Assembly: GCA_022606425.2 (NCBI GenBank)
Contig: JAHDVF020000854.1
Span: 1 to 64,000, forward strand
DNA length: 64,000 nt
Reading direction: 5' to 3'
From: Lepidostoma basale
Taxonomy: Eukaryota > Arthropoda > Insecta > Trichoptera > Lepidostomatidae
The notes below the pieces were generated by a model. The model saw nothing but the letters and a program-made list of their open reading frames with translations, was not told where the DNA came from and searched no databases. This document shows positions 55,255 through 64,000 of the stretch, piece after piece. Each line of letters opens with the position of its first letter. Position 1 is the stretch's first letter. A program made the translations under genes and the position numbers.

Positions 55255-55380
55255 ACATGTCATTCGCATAAAATATAATGAAAGTTATAGGAAACAAACG
55301 TTTTCATTTGCATTTATGTTTGAATATGGAGTTTAACATCACTGTTCAAGAAACAACAAATAATTTAATTTCTAGTTTGA
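55255..55380. repeat. Foldback family G arm
   Basis: gcgaaacatgtcattcgcat at 55250 (GCGAAACATGTCATT end of the motif), then ggaaacaaacgttttcattt and gaatatggagtttaacatca. Confidence 0.6.
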
Positions 55381-55394
55381 TATTATTCATGATG

Positions 55395-55948
55395 CGAGAG
55401 GGAGATACGACGCTAAACCCAAATGGCTAAAGCTGCCATGACAAAGCTCACCCAGATATGGCAAGACAAAAATATCTCTTACAAAACCAAGATGAGACTG
55501 ATTTAAATCCTTGTTTTCTCCATATTCCTTTATGGTTGCGAGTCTTGGACTATGCGAACATCGGAGAAGTCCAGGTGATGCTTTCGAGATGTGGTGCTGG
55601 CAACGAATGCTGCGTATACCCTGGACGGTGAAAAGAACAAACCATTCAATCATTGACCAGCTGGGTGTCGAGGCAAGACTTTCGCCGATGTGATTTCAGA
55701 GGGTGTTGAATTATTTTGGACACATAGCCCGGAGAGATCAGGACAACCTTGAAAAGCTCATCGTCATGGGCAAAGTGGAGGGTACGCGACCACAAGAACG
55801 ACCACCGAACAATGGTCCGATCAAATCAGGGATCTGACAGCTGCAGCTTGGATACTGACGGGTGACAGTAAGGAATAGTGCGCCATGGTCAATAGTTTAC
55901 AGGATGGACACGACCCTCAATCATGAGGAATACGACTGAGAAGAAGAA
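55395..55948 (+). mobile_element. LINE 3' portion (RT C-terminal region)
   Basis: Frames in order: AKAAMTKLTQIWQDKNISYK, then TKMRL, VFSIFLYGCESWTMRTSEKS, AFEMWCWQRMLRIPWTVKRT, NHSIIDQLGV, LNYFGHIARRDQDNLEKLIV and MGKVEGTR. This is the typical insect endonuclease-RT C-terminal region with frameshifts. Tail gaagaagaagaag. Confidence 0.82.
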
Positions 55949-55954
55949 GAAGTA

Positions 55955-56480
55955 AACTAACTAACTAACCATCACGCCGTCTCCCCGAAGGGGTAGGCAG
56001 ATTTAATGGACCGCCACATTTTTCTTTCCTGACTTGTTTCTCTCGCTTCCTCAACATTCATACATCGTGTCATGCACGCGCGTCGATTTCTCTGACTCCT
56101 CACATGGCCGACATTCAATATTTGATTTATTTGATCATGCCACGTTTTCCTCGGTCTTCCTCTATTTCTGGTTTCATTAACATCATTAACATATACTTTT
56201 TTTACCATTTTTCTTCATTCATTATTTCCATGTGTCCAAATAATTTTAATGATCCTTTCATTATTTTGTTCATAACACTATCATTCGCACCGCATTCACT
56301 TATTATATTTCATTCGACACTCTATCATACACAGAGTTTCCACACATTAGTCTAAGAGATCTCATTTTTACTGCATTTATTCTACTTTCATCCTTCTTTG
56401 CCAGTTCCATGCTTCGCTTCCATACATAAGGATCGGTAAAAGAACACGATTGTGCACTGCCATTCTAGATTTTTGGATAG
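55955..56480 (-). mobile_element. LINE-A 3' portion with tail
   Basis: aactaactaaccatcacgcc at the 3' end; an open minus frame of 78 codons to the stop (MVKKVYVNDVNETRNRGRPR, then KTWHDQINQILNVGHVRSQR). Upstream runs through the GAVHNRVLLPILMYGSEAWN region with breaks. Confidence 0.88.
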
Positions 56481-56570
56481 GTATACATAATATATAAGAA
56501 GAAGTATACATAGATTTTCTGAAGAGAATCTGTGATCAAAATTATGTGTGTGATGTGTACGCATATATAA

Positions 56571-56956
56571 GGGTATTATTTACAAACCCGGCAAACTCCA
56601 CCAACAATCAAAAGTGAGATATGAATTGGGTCTTATTCATAATACATTTGCTCAAAATTTTTATTGATTTCTCAGTTTCAAATTCGGTTTCATTCTGAAG
56701 AATTTTGCTATTAAAATATAGGGTGTGTTGCAAACATGGCAACCTCCACTTGAGTGTTGCAAAGCTGGCAAACCCCAAAATGAAATTCATTATTTTACTT
56801 TAATTATCAACAAAATGATGATTATTTCATGGCTGATTACTTTTTAAATACTAATTGGTTGAGATGAAAATAATAAATATCGTAAAAAAGCGCATTTTAT
56901 TGGCGATTCACTCAAAACATCTAATGATGGAGTTTGCCAGGTTTGCAAAAAAAAAA
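56571..56956. mobile_element. MITE-M, copy 2 (opposite orientation to copy 1)
   Basis: gggtattatttacaaacccg at the left and gagtttgccaggtttgcaaa at the right; the interior matches the reverse complement of 25003-25385 along its length. Confidence 0.8.
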
Positions 56957-57300
56957 CGTCATATAGCGTTTACTCAGTAATTTTGGTTGAATAGGCATAC
57001 TTATACGCATTTGGCACATAACAAAAAGTTTACGAATTTCTGGCTATGTCCATATCGTAGTTTCTCCCCCACCACCCCACATGAATATAAATTACTAGTA
57101 CGTAATCCCACTTGACATTGTTCTGCTTTACAGTTTCACATCTGCTGGTAATCCCATGTTCCTTTATTTATTACGTTTTTGCCGATTTACCCTTTAACCT
57201 TTCGTAAAAAATCAACATACTTTATTTGGAAATAATTTTCACAATTTCATTATCGTAGCATTATATGAAAGGAACATCTTAACTGTTTAATTAAAATACT
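56957..57300. other. AT-rich, no gene recognised
   Basis: No repeat or coding signal was seen. Confidence 0.4.
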
Positions 57301-57307
57301 GTAATAA

Positions 57308-57710
57308 TATCACAATTGATATAATTATTGTATTTTTTTCCTTGTATACAACAGGTCGTTTGTACTCAATTACTGTATACAATTTATTTGAGCTATTACA
57401 TTGATTCTCGTGACTTGTGACAGGTAGCCAATCTATCGCCATTTTATTGTCACGTGAATTTTACACCAGACCAAAGACAGTGTGACAATCACACTGCCAT
57501 CGCCGGGAATCGAACTTGGGACCTTCGGCATGGAAGCCAGAGCTCTTACGACTCTGCCGCGAAGGTTGCTCGAATTAACTATATAAACCAATCTTTATTA
57601 TATCTATATTAATCAATTGATTGTAACAACTGATGATGCTTGCATTGGTAAGCGAAATAGCTGTAGCGACAATTTCATTGAAATGAAATCAATTGTGATA
57701 TTATTTAAGA
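57308..57710. repeat. Foldback element (CTGATGA type) with SINE in its spacer
   Basis: taatatcacaattgat at 57308 and its inverse atcaattgtgatatta at 57688 form the outer arms. The motif at 57630-57665 (plus) reads CTGATGA, T, GCTT-loop-AAGC, GAAA, TAGCTGTA. This copy has the exact hammerhead core CTGATGA. Confidence 0.65.
57336..57568 (-). mobile_element. tRNA-derived SINE, subfamily 1
   Basis: Tail cttgtatacaacaggtcgtt, body ccattttattgtcacgtgaa, B box gccgggaatcgaacttggga, head gactctgccgcgaagg (plus-strand text of a minus-strand copy). Confidence 0.88.
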
Positions 57711-58245
57711 GTCTTTTAATTAAATAGTTAATAATGTTGAAATATCAAAGTTATTCCGCCAAAACAATAGATTATTCAAACGAACATCTCATAATTGCAG
57801 AATATTTTTTTACTTTGCAAAACAACAGTTTATTAAAAATACAAATCGAATGACTAATTAAACACTACCGTAAAAATGTAGAGGGACATATAATCCTTTT
57901 ATCAGTTGAATATTATGTACACAAAATAATTATTAAAACAAATTATTTATGAAAGTGATCAGTTATGATGATGTTTTTTTATTTGTTTTTATAAATGTGA
58001 CATTTGATAATGCCTTAGACAGTATAATATAATATATTTTTTTAGAAAGCAGACGTTTTCATTCATAACAATAATTTAATATTGAGTTTATTATTCAAGA
58101 AACAATAGATAGAATAATACTCTAATAAACTGTAATTTTATGTTCAAAACACTATATTTACATTTAACAATAGTTTATAGTATATAATGCTTAAAATATT
58201 GACTTATTTATACATATTTAAAATTCTATGCTGATGTTTTAAATA
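57711..58245. repeat. AT-rich with weak foldback arms
   Basis: 57725-57780 (gttgaaatatcaaagttatt, ccgccaaaacaatagatt) and 57995-58100 (tttgataatgccttagacag, gcagacgttttcattc) are arms of two foldback families. No gene was found. Confidence 0.5.
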
Positions 58246-58249
58246 TTAT

Positions 58250-58516
58250 AAATAGTCCATTGTTTTGGCCGAAACACTATGATACTTTAACCTTATAAAC
58301 TGTTTAATTAAAAAAACATTGTGTAATGTATCACAATTCTATTTTATTTTACGCGACAGCTGTTTCGTCAACCTATGTTGTCATCATCAGGTGCTACAAT
58401 AATAACAATATTGTAAAACCTGAAGATGTCAACATAGGTTGACGAAACAGCTGTCGCGTAAAACAAAATACAATTGTGATACATAAAACAAAGTTTTTTT
58501 AATTTAACAGTTTAAA
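58250..58516. repeat. Foldback family E with two intact hammerhead-like motifs
   Basis: Motifs at 58355-58390 (minus: CTGATGA, T, GACAAC-loop-GTTGAC, GAAA, ACAGCTGT, C) and 58420-58455 (plus: CTGAAGA, T, GTCAAC-loop-GTTGAC, GAAA, ACAGCTGT, C) face away from a 29-bp centre. Arms with tatcacaatt...aattgtgata and the ttaacagttta ends continue outward. The unit is preceded by the GGCCGAAACA end at 58258. Confidence 0.8.
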
Positions 58517-58970
58517 AAACTATAATTATATTTAAAATAGTAATCTTTTATCAAAAGTTTAAAACAATACAAATCAGCCTATTCTTTTATAGTCTTGCTA
58601 TGTCTTCGTCTGTTATGTTTTTATATTGACAGCTTCGGCATGTCATTCCCCTGAAAAAATCACGAATTAGGGGTTAAAGTGTAATTTTTCCCATGCACAA
58701 GAAACAAAAGAAGATAATCATCCGATTTTCCTCCCCAGCATTGACTCAACCTATTTTTTTCGCCATTTTGTCCTTCGTTTCCCGCCCATGGAAAATGGCC
58801 GAGGCAAGATGGCCGTAAAAAACGCGGCAAACCGTTTTTGCCGGACCAGCCGTTAAGGGTCGTCCAATGGTTTTTGTGGTGCATAAAGTATCAAAGGGAA
58901 ACTACTCAAAGCGTACGCTTTTCAGCTTAAACATAATTAAAAAAAAACTACGTTATAACTATCTTAATTA
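58517..58970. other. No gene recognised
   Basis: 58700-58880 is less AT-rich (cgaggcaagatggccgtaaa). The open frame of 74 codons on the minus strand is not recognised. Confidence 0.4.
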
Positions 58971-58974
58971 TTAA

Positions 58975-59255
58975 GTGAGGTTCTCAGCAGAGTTGAGTAG
59001 AGTAGGCACGTGTTGAACACCATAGCGGAGAGGCGCGCAAGATGGATTGGACATGTGTTGCGACACGAATGTTGGAGGGAATGGTCGAGGGATCGATTGG
59101 CAGAGGACGACCTCGCCAACAGTACCTAGACCAGATTTGCCGTGATATGGGCTGCACCTCTTTATGCGGAGTTGAAGAGAGTTGCCGAGGACCGAGCGGA
59201 GTGGAAGAGGAGATGCGTCGCCTTGCTGCAGACCAATCGTTAGATTGAGATCGGA
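58975..59255 (+). mobile_element. LINE 3' end
   Basis: RRARWIGHVLRHE, then REGSIGRGRPRQQYLDQICR, DMGCTS, AELKRVAEDRAEWKRRCVAL and LQTNR-stop across two frames. A different family from A, C, D, G and R. Confidence 0.75.
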
Positions 59256-59455
59256 GAATAAGAATATTAAACCAATTGATAGACAGAAAAAGACCAAGGA
59301 AAAGGTGGTATTATCAATTTAATCAAATATTGAATGTCGACCACATGAGGAGTCGGAGTAATCGACGTGCGTACGTGACACGATGTATGAATGTTAAGAA
59401 ATCGAGAAAAGTATGTCAGGAAAGATTTCTGCTTACGGCGTGATCGTTAATTAGT
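59256..59455 (+). mobile_element. LINE-A 3' end with internal deletion
   Basis: acagaaaaagaccaaggaaa through tatgtcaggaaagatttctg; it skips the CCCCTTCGGGG hairpin and ends cttacggcgtgatcgttaat. Confidence 0.75.
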
Positions 59456-59530
59456 TCTTCATCTTCTTAAAGTGCCCTGTGTCAGGTCCCCCCGACGTTG
59501 GCGATCACTCTGGTAAACTTTTCCCTTTAC
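59456..59530 (-). mobile_element. LINE-G 3' scrap
   Basis: ttcttcatcttcttaaagtg, then tcaggtccccccgacgttgg, the last 70 bp of LINE-G. Confidence 0.7.
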
Positions 59531-59639
59531 TAATTATTTAGTTAGGTTTTGTTAAATAAACGGCGTGATCGTTATTTAGTTGGGTTTTGTTAAATAAACG
59601 TGAAATTCGCATCACAATAAACTATTATCTAAAAATAAA

Positions 59640-59830
59640 ATTTTAACACTTTTTCACTAAACCACTTCATTTGAGTTAATAGCACTAGCGGTTTCACTCT
59701 GTAGCGAGCTTCCTCAGGGTTAAGTTTGTGCATAGAGGAGAATCTTTATCTCGATGATAAAGGTGTAAAGCCTTCAAAACGTGTCAAGAAAAATAAACTA
59801 AAAAGTGGAATAAAAGTGTTTTTAAATTTA
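59640..59830. repeat. Two foldback ends with hammerhead-like motifs
   Basis: 59683-59717 (minus) reads CTGAGGA, A, GCTC-loop-GAGT, GAAACCGCTAGT. 59752-59788 (plus) is a family D motif, TCGATGATAAAGG-loop-CCTTCAAAACGTGTC. Both are imperfect. Confidence 0.45.
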
Positions 59831-60454
59831 CATTTTATGTGAGTGACATATTTCACATTTCTAATGCATTACAAATTGCATGGTAAAGTATAAATTCCAA
59901 TCAAATTGAATATTTTGACTTTTCATTTGCATAATTTCATTTGCATGTTTTTAGAGAATAAATTTTTAAGTGTTTATTTGATTTTTATATTTATAGCAGT
60001 TAGCCCAGTTTTCTATCAGCAAGGGTTTTTGTTTCAGAAAGAAAAAAAAACGTTAATGCTTCATCTGGGGATACTCCACAAATAGTTTGACCATTAGAAT
60101 ATTTAAGACGGGATTTTATTAATGTCTTTCTTTGGGTGATTCCGTTTATCTACCACGGCCGATTGCAGGCGAATCTTGCTCCTGAGAATGGATAGATAAA
60201 TTAAGTATTAGCCTTTTTTCTGGCACAATCTTTCTTAAACTTTTCAGCGGAATTGCTTTTATAATGGTACTTCTGGAAAAGATTTTTCGGGCCATGTGTT
60301 GGAGTTGAATAATAAATTATTGGCGGTCTTATTGCCAATTGAAAGGTTAGTGCAATTAGTTTGTGATACAGTCAATAATAGAATTACTTAAAATTAGGTA
60401 AGGATGTAAATTATGGTAAGTTATAGACTTAATAAATTTATACTAAATGAACAC
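59831..60454. other. AT-rich, no gene recognised
   Basis: Unique in the window; 60120-60200 is slightly less AT-rich. Confidence 0.4.
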
Positions 60455-60905
60455 TGCTCAAGACTAATGTCTTCAACCAATGCGTGTTGCCAGTCATGAC
60501 GTACGGAGCCGAGACGTAGACAGTGCCTAGTCTACCGATTCTAAGTCGCCCAACGCGCCATGGAAAGAGCCATGCTTGGAATAACCTTGAGGGACAGATT
60601 TAGAAACGAATTTATTCGACAAAAAAAACAAGGTGACTGAGGTGGCTCTGAGGATGGGCGGGCTGAAGTGGCGATGGGCTGGCCATATCTGTCGGAGAAC
60701 CGACGGCCGATGAGGGAGACGGATTCTAGGGTGGAGACTGCGTACAGGATTCCACAGAGTTGAACGTCCCCCTACCCGTTGGACCGACGATCTGAAGAGG
60801 ATTGCTGAGCATGTATGGATGGGAGCGGCAATAAATAGGGGGCGGTTGCGTGCTTTGGGAGAGGCCTACGTTCAGCAGTGGATGACAGACGGCTGATGTT
60901 AACAC
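60455..60905 (+). mobile_element. LINE-R-like 3' end
   Basis: QCVLPVMTYGAETWT, then a shifted QRAMERAMLGITLRDRFRNE and FIRQKK, KVTEVALRMGGLKWRWAGHI, RWRPLRTGFHRVERPPTRWT and DDLKRIAEHVWM, across several frames. The stop region (YVQQWMTDG) is intact but lacks a tail repeat. Confidence 0.78.
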
Positions 60906-61320
60906 TGCTTCCATGGTGTATTTGTAGAAAAGCACAGCGTTAAACTTTCATCGCAAATCGTATATATTAGCAGTTTATAGTATTTAATAATGTGACACTA
61001 CGTTACAACTTAAGTAGTTACATATTATTTTCAATCATTTAAAATTTGAGATATACTTAAAGCGTTAACAATGTAGATTACCATAATGACGATTTTTTTT
61101 GATAAATTAAAGCACTGTTTTTTCTACTTTTAAGTTTATATATCCAACATGTTACGAAGGCTTTACACTTTTATCATCGAAAGAACAATATAAACTGTAT
61201 ATCGTTCTCCCGATGATGAAGGTGTAAAGCCTTCGAAACATGGCAGAAAAATTAACTAAAAATTGGAAAAAAACAGCGCTTTAATTCTAAAAAAATCGTA
61301 ATCATTGAAAACTTAAAGCG
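60906..61320. repeat. Foldback family D element
   Basis: The block gcgttaacaatgtagattac is at 61062. The antisense motif at 61146-61180 and the plus motif at 61210-61246 (CCGATGA, T, GAAGG-loop-CCTTC, GAAA, CATGGC) are head to head. Confidence 0.65.
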
Positions 61321-61324
61321 CATC

Positions 61325-61705
61325 ATGGATGGGATTTTGGAGGGAATTAAGATACTGAATGAAGGATACCGCCAGGGAGAGAAGACCGTAGACATTGTCT
61401 GGTTTGCGGACGACGCTGTCATATTTGCCGAGACAGAGAAAAACCTGCAAATACTTTTGAACGCATTCTATCTTGCTACTCAAAAATACAATATGACCAT
61501 ATCAGTAGCAAAGACCAAAAGTATGGTATTCTCTTGAGCTCAGGTGGGATGAAGCGTGTCTGTGGGGGGGTGTTTAAGTGGAACAGGTGGAAAAATTTAG
61601 ATATCTGGACTTGTGTAGGAAAACGAAAGTGTGTGAAGTGATATGGCAAATAAACAAGGCTGCGGTCATTTCAGGATGCTTGAAGAATTCAATTTTCCCC
61701 TTTAA
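61325..61705 (+). mobile_element. LINE-D RT catalytic segment
   Basis: An open frame of 70 codons reads DGILEGIKILNEGYRQGEKT, then VDIVWFADDAVIFAETEKNL and NMTISVAKTKSMVFS. FADD is the catalytic metal-binding box of the reverse transcriptase. Afterwards frames are broken: VEKFRYL, then INKAAVISGCLKNSIF. It is interrupted after about 61700. Confidence 0.85.
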
Positions 61706-62094
61706 TTGAACAAAAACTCGAAATAGTTGAAAAGTTTGAAAAATGGTGCAACCGTTTAATATGTATTGAATCAATATAATGTTGGCGATCAAACTATACG
61801 GGACATCATTAATAAAATAAGTTTATTTTTTTGTTTTAGGATTAACCGGGAAATTGATTATATGAGTTTTTTTTCACCATCCATCCCGGAAAATCAGGAG
61901 TAATATTAAAAAATATTAATTTATTTTAAAACCCATTTTAGGCGCACCAAACTCATGTTCCTTTATTTAATAATATACGAGTATACTGTATTTACAAATA
62001 AATTAAGAAATAAGAAATTTAATGAATAAGAAATAAGCTGTAAATAAACAATAATAAATTTGTTAACACCGAAACACGAATTATAAACCGGACA
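61706..62094. other. AT-rich insert or decayed spacer within LINE-D
   Basis: Separates the RT catalytic segment from the C-terminal segment. No TIR, SINE or coding signal was recognised in it. Confidence 0.4.
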
Positions 62095-62560
62095 TGAAGA
62101 TCAGATTATAAACCTGACAGGAAAAACCCTGACATCAAGATCAGCAGCAAAGTGAGAATCTATCAGACTTGTAAGCGACCTATCATGACATATGGGATCG
62201 AGTGCAGGGCGGACACCACAAACACAAAAAACGCGCTCAGAGTATCAGAAACGAAGAGGCTCAGATATATATCTGACAATACACTGCAAGAGAGGATAAG
62301 AAATACACGGTTAAGGGAGATATGCGAGGTCAAGGATGTCGTTAGGTGGGGAAGGCAAATGAGATGATACTGGTATGGACACCTGAGGAGAATGGATCCG
62401 TTCAGACCCCCCTTCATTATGTTGCACGGCCAGCCCCAAGGTAGACTACCCCCGGGCAGACCACCAAAGAGATGGATCGACAGCTGGGAGACTTCGCAGA
62501 AGGCCAATTCCTCTTAAGAAACAGGTCACTAGGCCTAAACTAAGAAGAATAAGAAGAAGA
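62095..62560 (+). mobile_element. LINE-D 3' end with (AAG)n tail
   Basis: VRIYQTCKRPIMTYGIECRA, then RVSETKRLRYISDNTLQERI, EICEVKDVVRWGRQMR-stop, and in the next frame WYGHLRRMDPFRPPFIMLHG then GRLPPGRPPKRWIDSW. Ends agaagaataagaagaagaag. Probably the same insertion as 61325-61705. Confidence 0.82.
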
Positions 62561-63925
62561 AGGTTTGCTACTGCGGTTTCTCACATTGACTATGGACGAC
62601 TCTTAGGGAGTACTGCAATCCTGCGAAATCTTAACTTTAAGTCAATTTCCTATGTCGTCCCCTCCCTTTGTAAGTAATGAAAATAAATAAAGTGTAACTT
62701 ACAAGTCAAATAGACCAAATGAAAGAGAAAAATATTTAGTTAGTTAGTTGGTCTAACTCACTATTAACCCTTAACGTACCGTGTTCAAAACAAAACGTTC
62801 GCTCCCATGTGGTCATTTCAGTTTACCGCTAACTTTATCTATAAATACCAAGCATATGACTCGATGAATCAAAATTTTATTTATGTCATCTTGTAGTGAA
62901 TTTCATTACAAATAGATCGATATTTATAACATACATGGATTCTTTGAAAAACATATCATTATTTTTTTTTTCTGGAACCATGCGATTTCTGATATAGAAT
63001 GACGAGACAGCAATGCTACAGCATATGAACAACTGACACCAAGTATGAACTTGTCTCGCCCCGCCGCGCCATGGCGCTATAATTTTACGTATGATAAAGG
63101 CACCTAGGCAAAATGTATACTACGTTCAAGACAACGAGTACGTATTAATATTTGTCCCTTTTGGTAAAGTGTTAATATTTTCACAGTTCTGATATTATTT
63201 AGTTACGTGCTGCGTTTCCGTCCACAATCGGTATTATTACGCATGAGAAAAGGCCAAACATATAATTTATAATACGTTCAAAACAGCGAGTAAGTATTTG
63301 TCACTTTTGATAAAGTTGTAAATATTAGCAAAACAAATTCTACCTTAACACGAATGAAGGTGAGGGCAGTCTTAAAAATATTTTTTTTTGGGATGAAGGA
63401 AGTAATTTTTTGCTTTTTTTTTATTACGAAATATTGAGAACACTTCAATGGAGGATTACAATTTTTTTTATAATATAAGGGTCCATAGGTTTTAAGAAAA
63501 TCAACTTTAAATTGGCAGTGGAAACTCAATTGATCACATGGCAACGCGACGGTTAACAAGTATTTTTTATAACTATGTCATTAAGTGTAGCAAATATACT
63601 AAAAATGTAAAATTTCCATCGGTGCTTTGAGTCCTGTGATCGTCTACAGAGTTGTTTGTAAACAAAAACACAACTAAAATGAATTGATTGTGTCCGATCC
63701 TAGGCACCCCGTAAAGTGCCCATCAAAACTTTTCCAATTCCGAAGTAATAAAAAATATTCAAACATATTTGCTTCCCATTTGATAAAAAAACTTTACAAC
63801 ACAAATACACATTAATAATAATTCAAACAATGTACAATGAATGAATTTCTGTTTGAATATGTATTATATAATCAAAGGCGTATTCCATAGCTATTGAAGT
63901 CGTGTCTAAAATAAATCCCATATCT
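62561..63925. other. AT-rich; one direct repeat, no gene
   Basis: 63110-63187 and 63255-63333 are imperfect direct repeats about 145 bp apart (tactacgttcaagacaacga / taatacgttcaaaacagcga, then agta). 63050-63080 has gccccgccgcgccatggcgc. No credible frame was seen. Confidence 0.5.
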
Positions 63926-63929
63926 TAAC

Positions 63930-64000
63930 TAACTAACTACGCCGTCTCTCCGAAGGGGTAGGCAGAAAGGTTGGACTGCCACACTTTTCTTTCCTGACAT
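63930..64000 (-). mobile_element. LINE-A 3' end, running off the window
   Basis: aactaactaactacgccgtc, then tctccgaaggggtaggcaga and ccacacttttctttcctgac; continues beyond 64000. Confidence 0.8.

Noticed and set aside
58971..59297. N-terminal neuroligin exon on the minus strand
   Set aside because: The frame is antisense to a LINE tail (GRGRPRQQYLDQ) and shows no esterase-fold motif.
1..64000. CRISPR array
   Set aside because: Short repeats are interspersed or microsatellite-like, with no regular spacer pattern, and the DNA is eukaryotic.

Overview
This window looks like intergenic and intronic DNA from a repeat-rich, AT-rich arthropod genome, most likely an insect. The insect call rests on one host gene and on the kinds of retroelement tails present. 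The order cannot be fixed from the sequence; Lepidoptera is my guess, at low confidence. There is no bacterial gene organisation, no operon and no CRISPR array.

The only host gene I can support is a neuroligin-like carboxylesterase-fold adhesion gene on the minus strand. Two coding exons are visible (12543-12704 and 10704-10892). They join in phase across a 1.65 kb intron that is itself full of repeats. The remaining exons were not found and probably lie outside the window or are too short to see.

Almost everything else that can be identified is transposable-element debris, often nested. (1) Many 5'-truncated non-LTR retrotransposon 3' ends. The most frequent family, called LINE-A here, ends in a (TTAG)n tail and has about twenty fragments. 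Other families end in (GAA)n, (TTTGA)n, (TTA)n or (ATGA)n. (2) Two tRNA-derived SINE subfamilies that share a body but differ in head and tail, plus a short non-coding element whose last 60 bases are the LINE-A tail. (3) A 2.56 kb DNA transposon (6956-9511) with perfect 29-bp terminal inverted repeats and a decayed transposase-like gene. (4) An internally deleted mariner (43518-44398), a Tc1/mariner-like N-terminal fragment near 26600, and several MITEs. (5) Many short foldback elements carrying a motif that resembles a minimal hammerhead ribozyme, as known for Penelope-like retroelements.

Layout: 1-6.9 kb is LINE-A-rich; 6.9-9.5 kb is the DNA transposon; 10.7-12.7 kb holds the neuroligin exons; 13.8-24 kb is mixed LINEs; 24-26.5 kb is nested MITE and LINE; 27-39 kb is foldback elements and MITEs; 39-45 kb holds a TIR element, an RTE-like LINE, a SINE nested in a LINE and mariner; 45-53 kb is sparse AT-rich DNA plus SINEs; 53-64 kb is LINE fragments, foldbacks and a second MITE copy.

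The most interesting signal is the hammerhead-like motif. It recurs in roughly ten unrelated-looking repeat families with the same layout, often as head-to-head pairs. The foldbacks, MITEs and SINEs do not encode proteins and would depend on enzymes supplied elsewhere in the genome.
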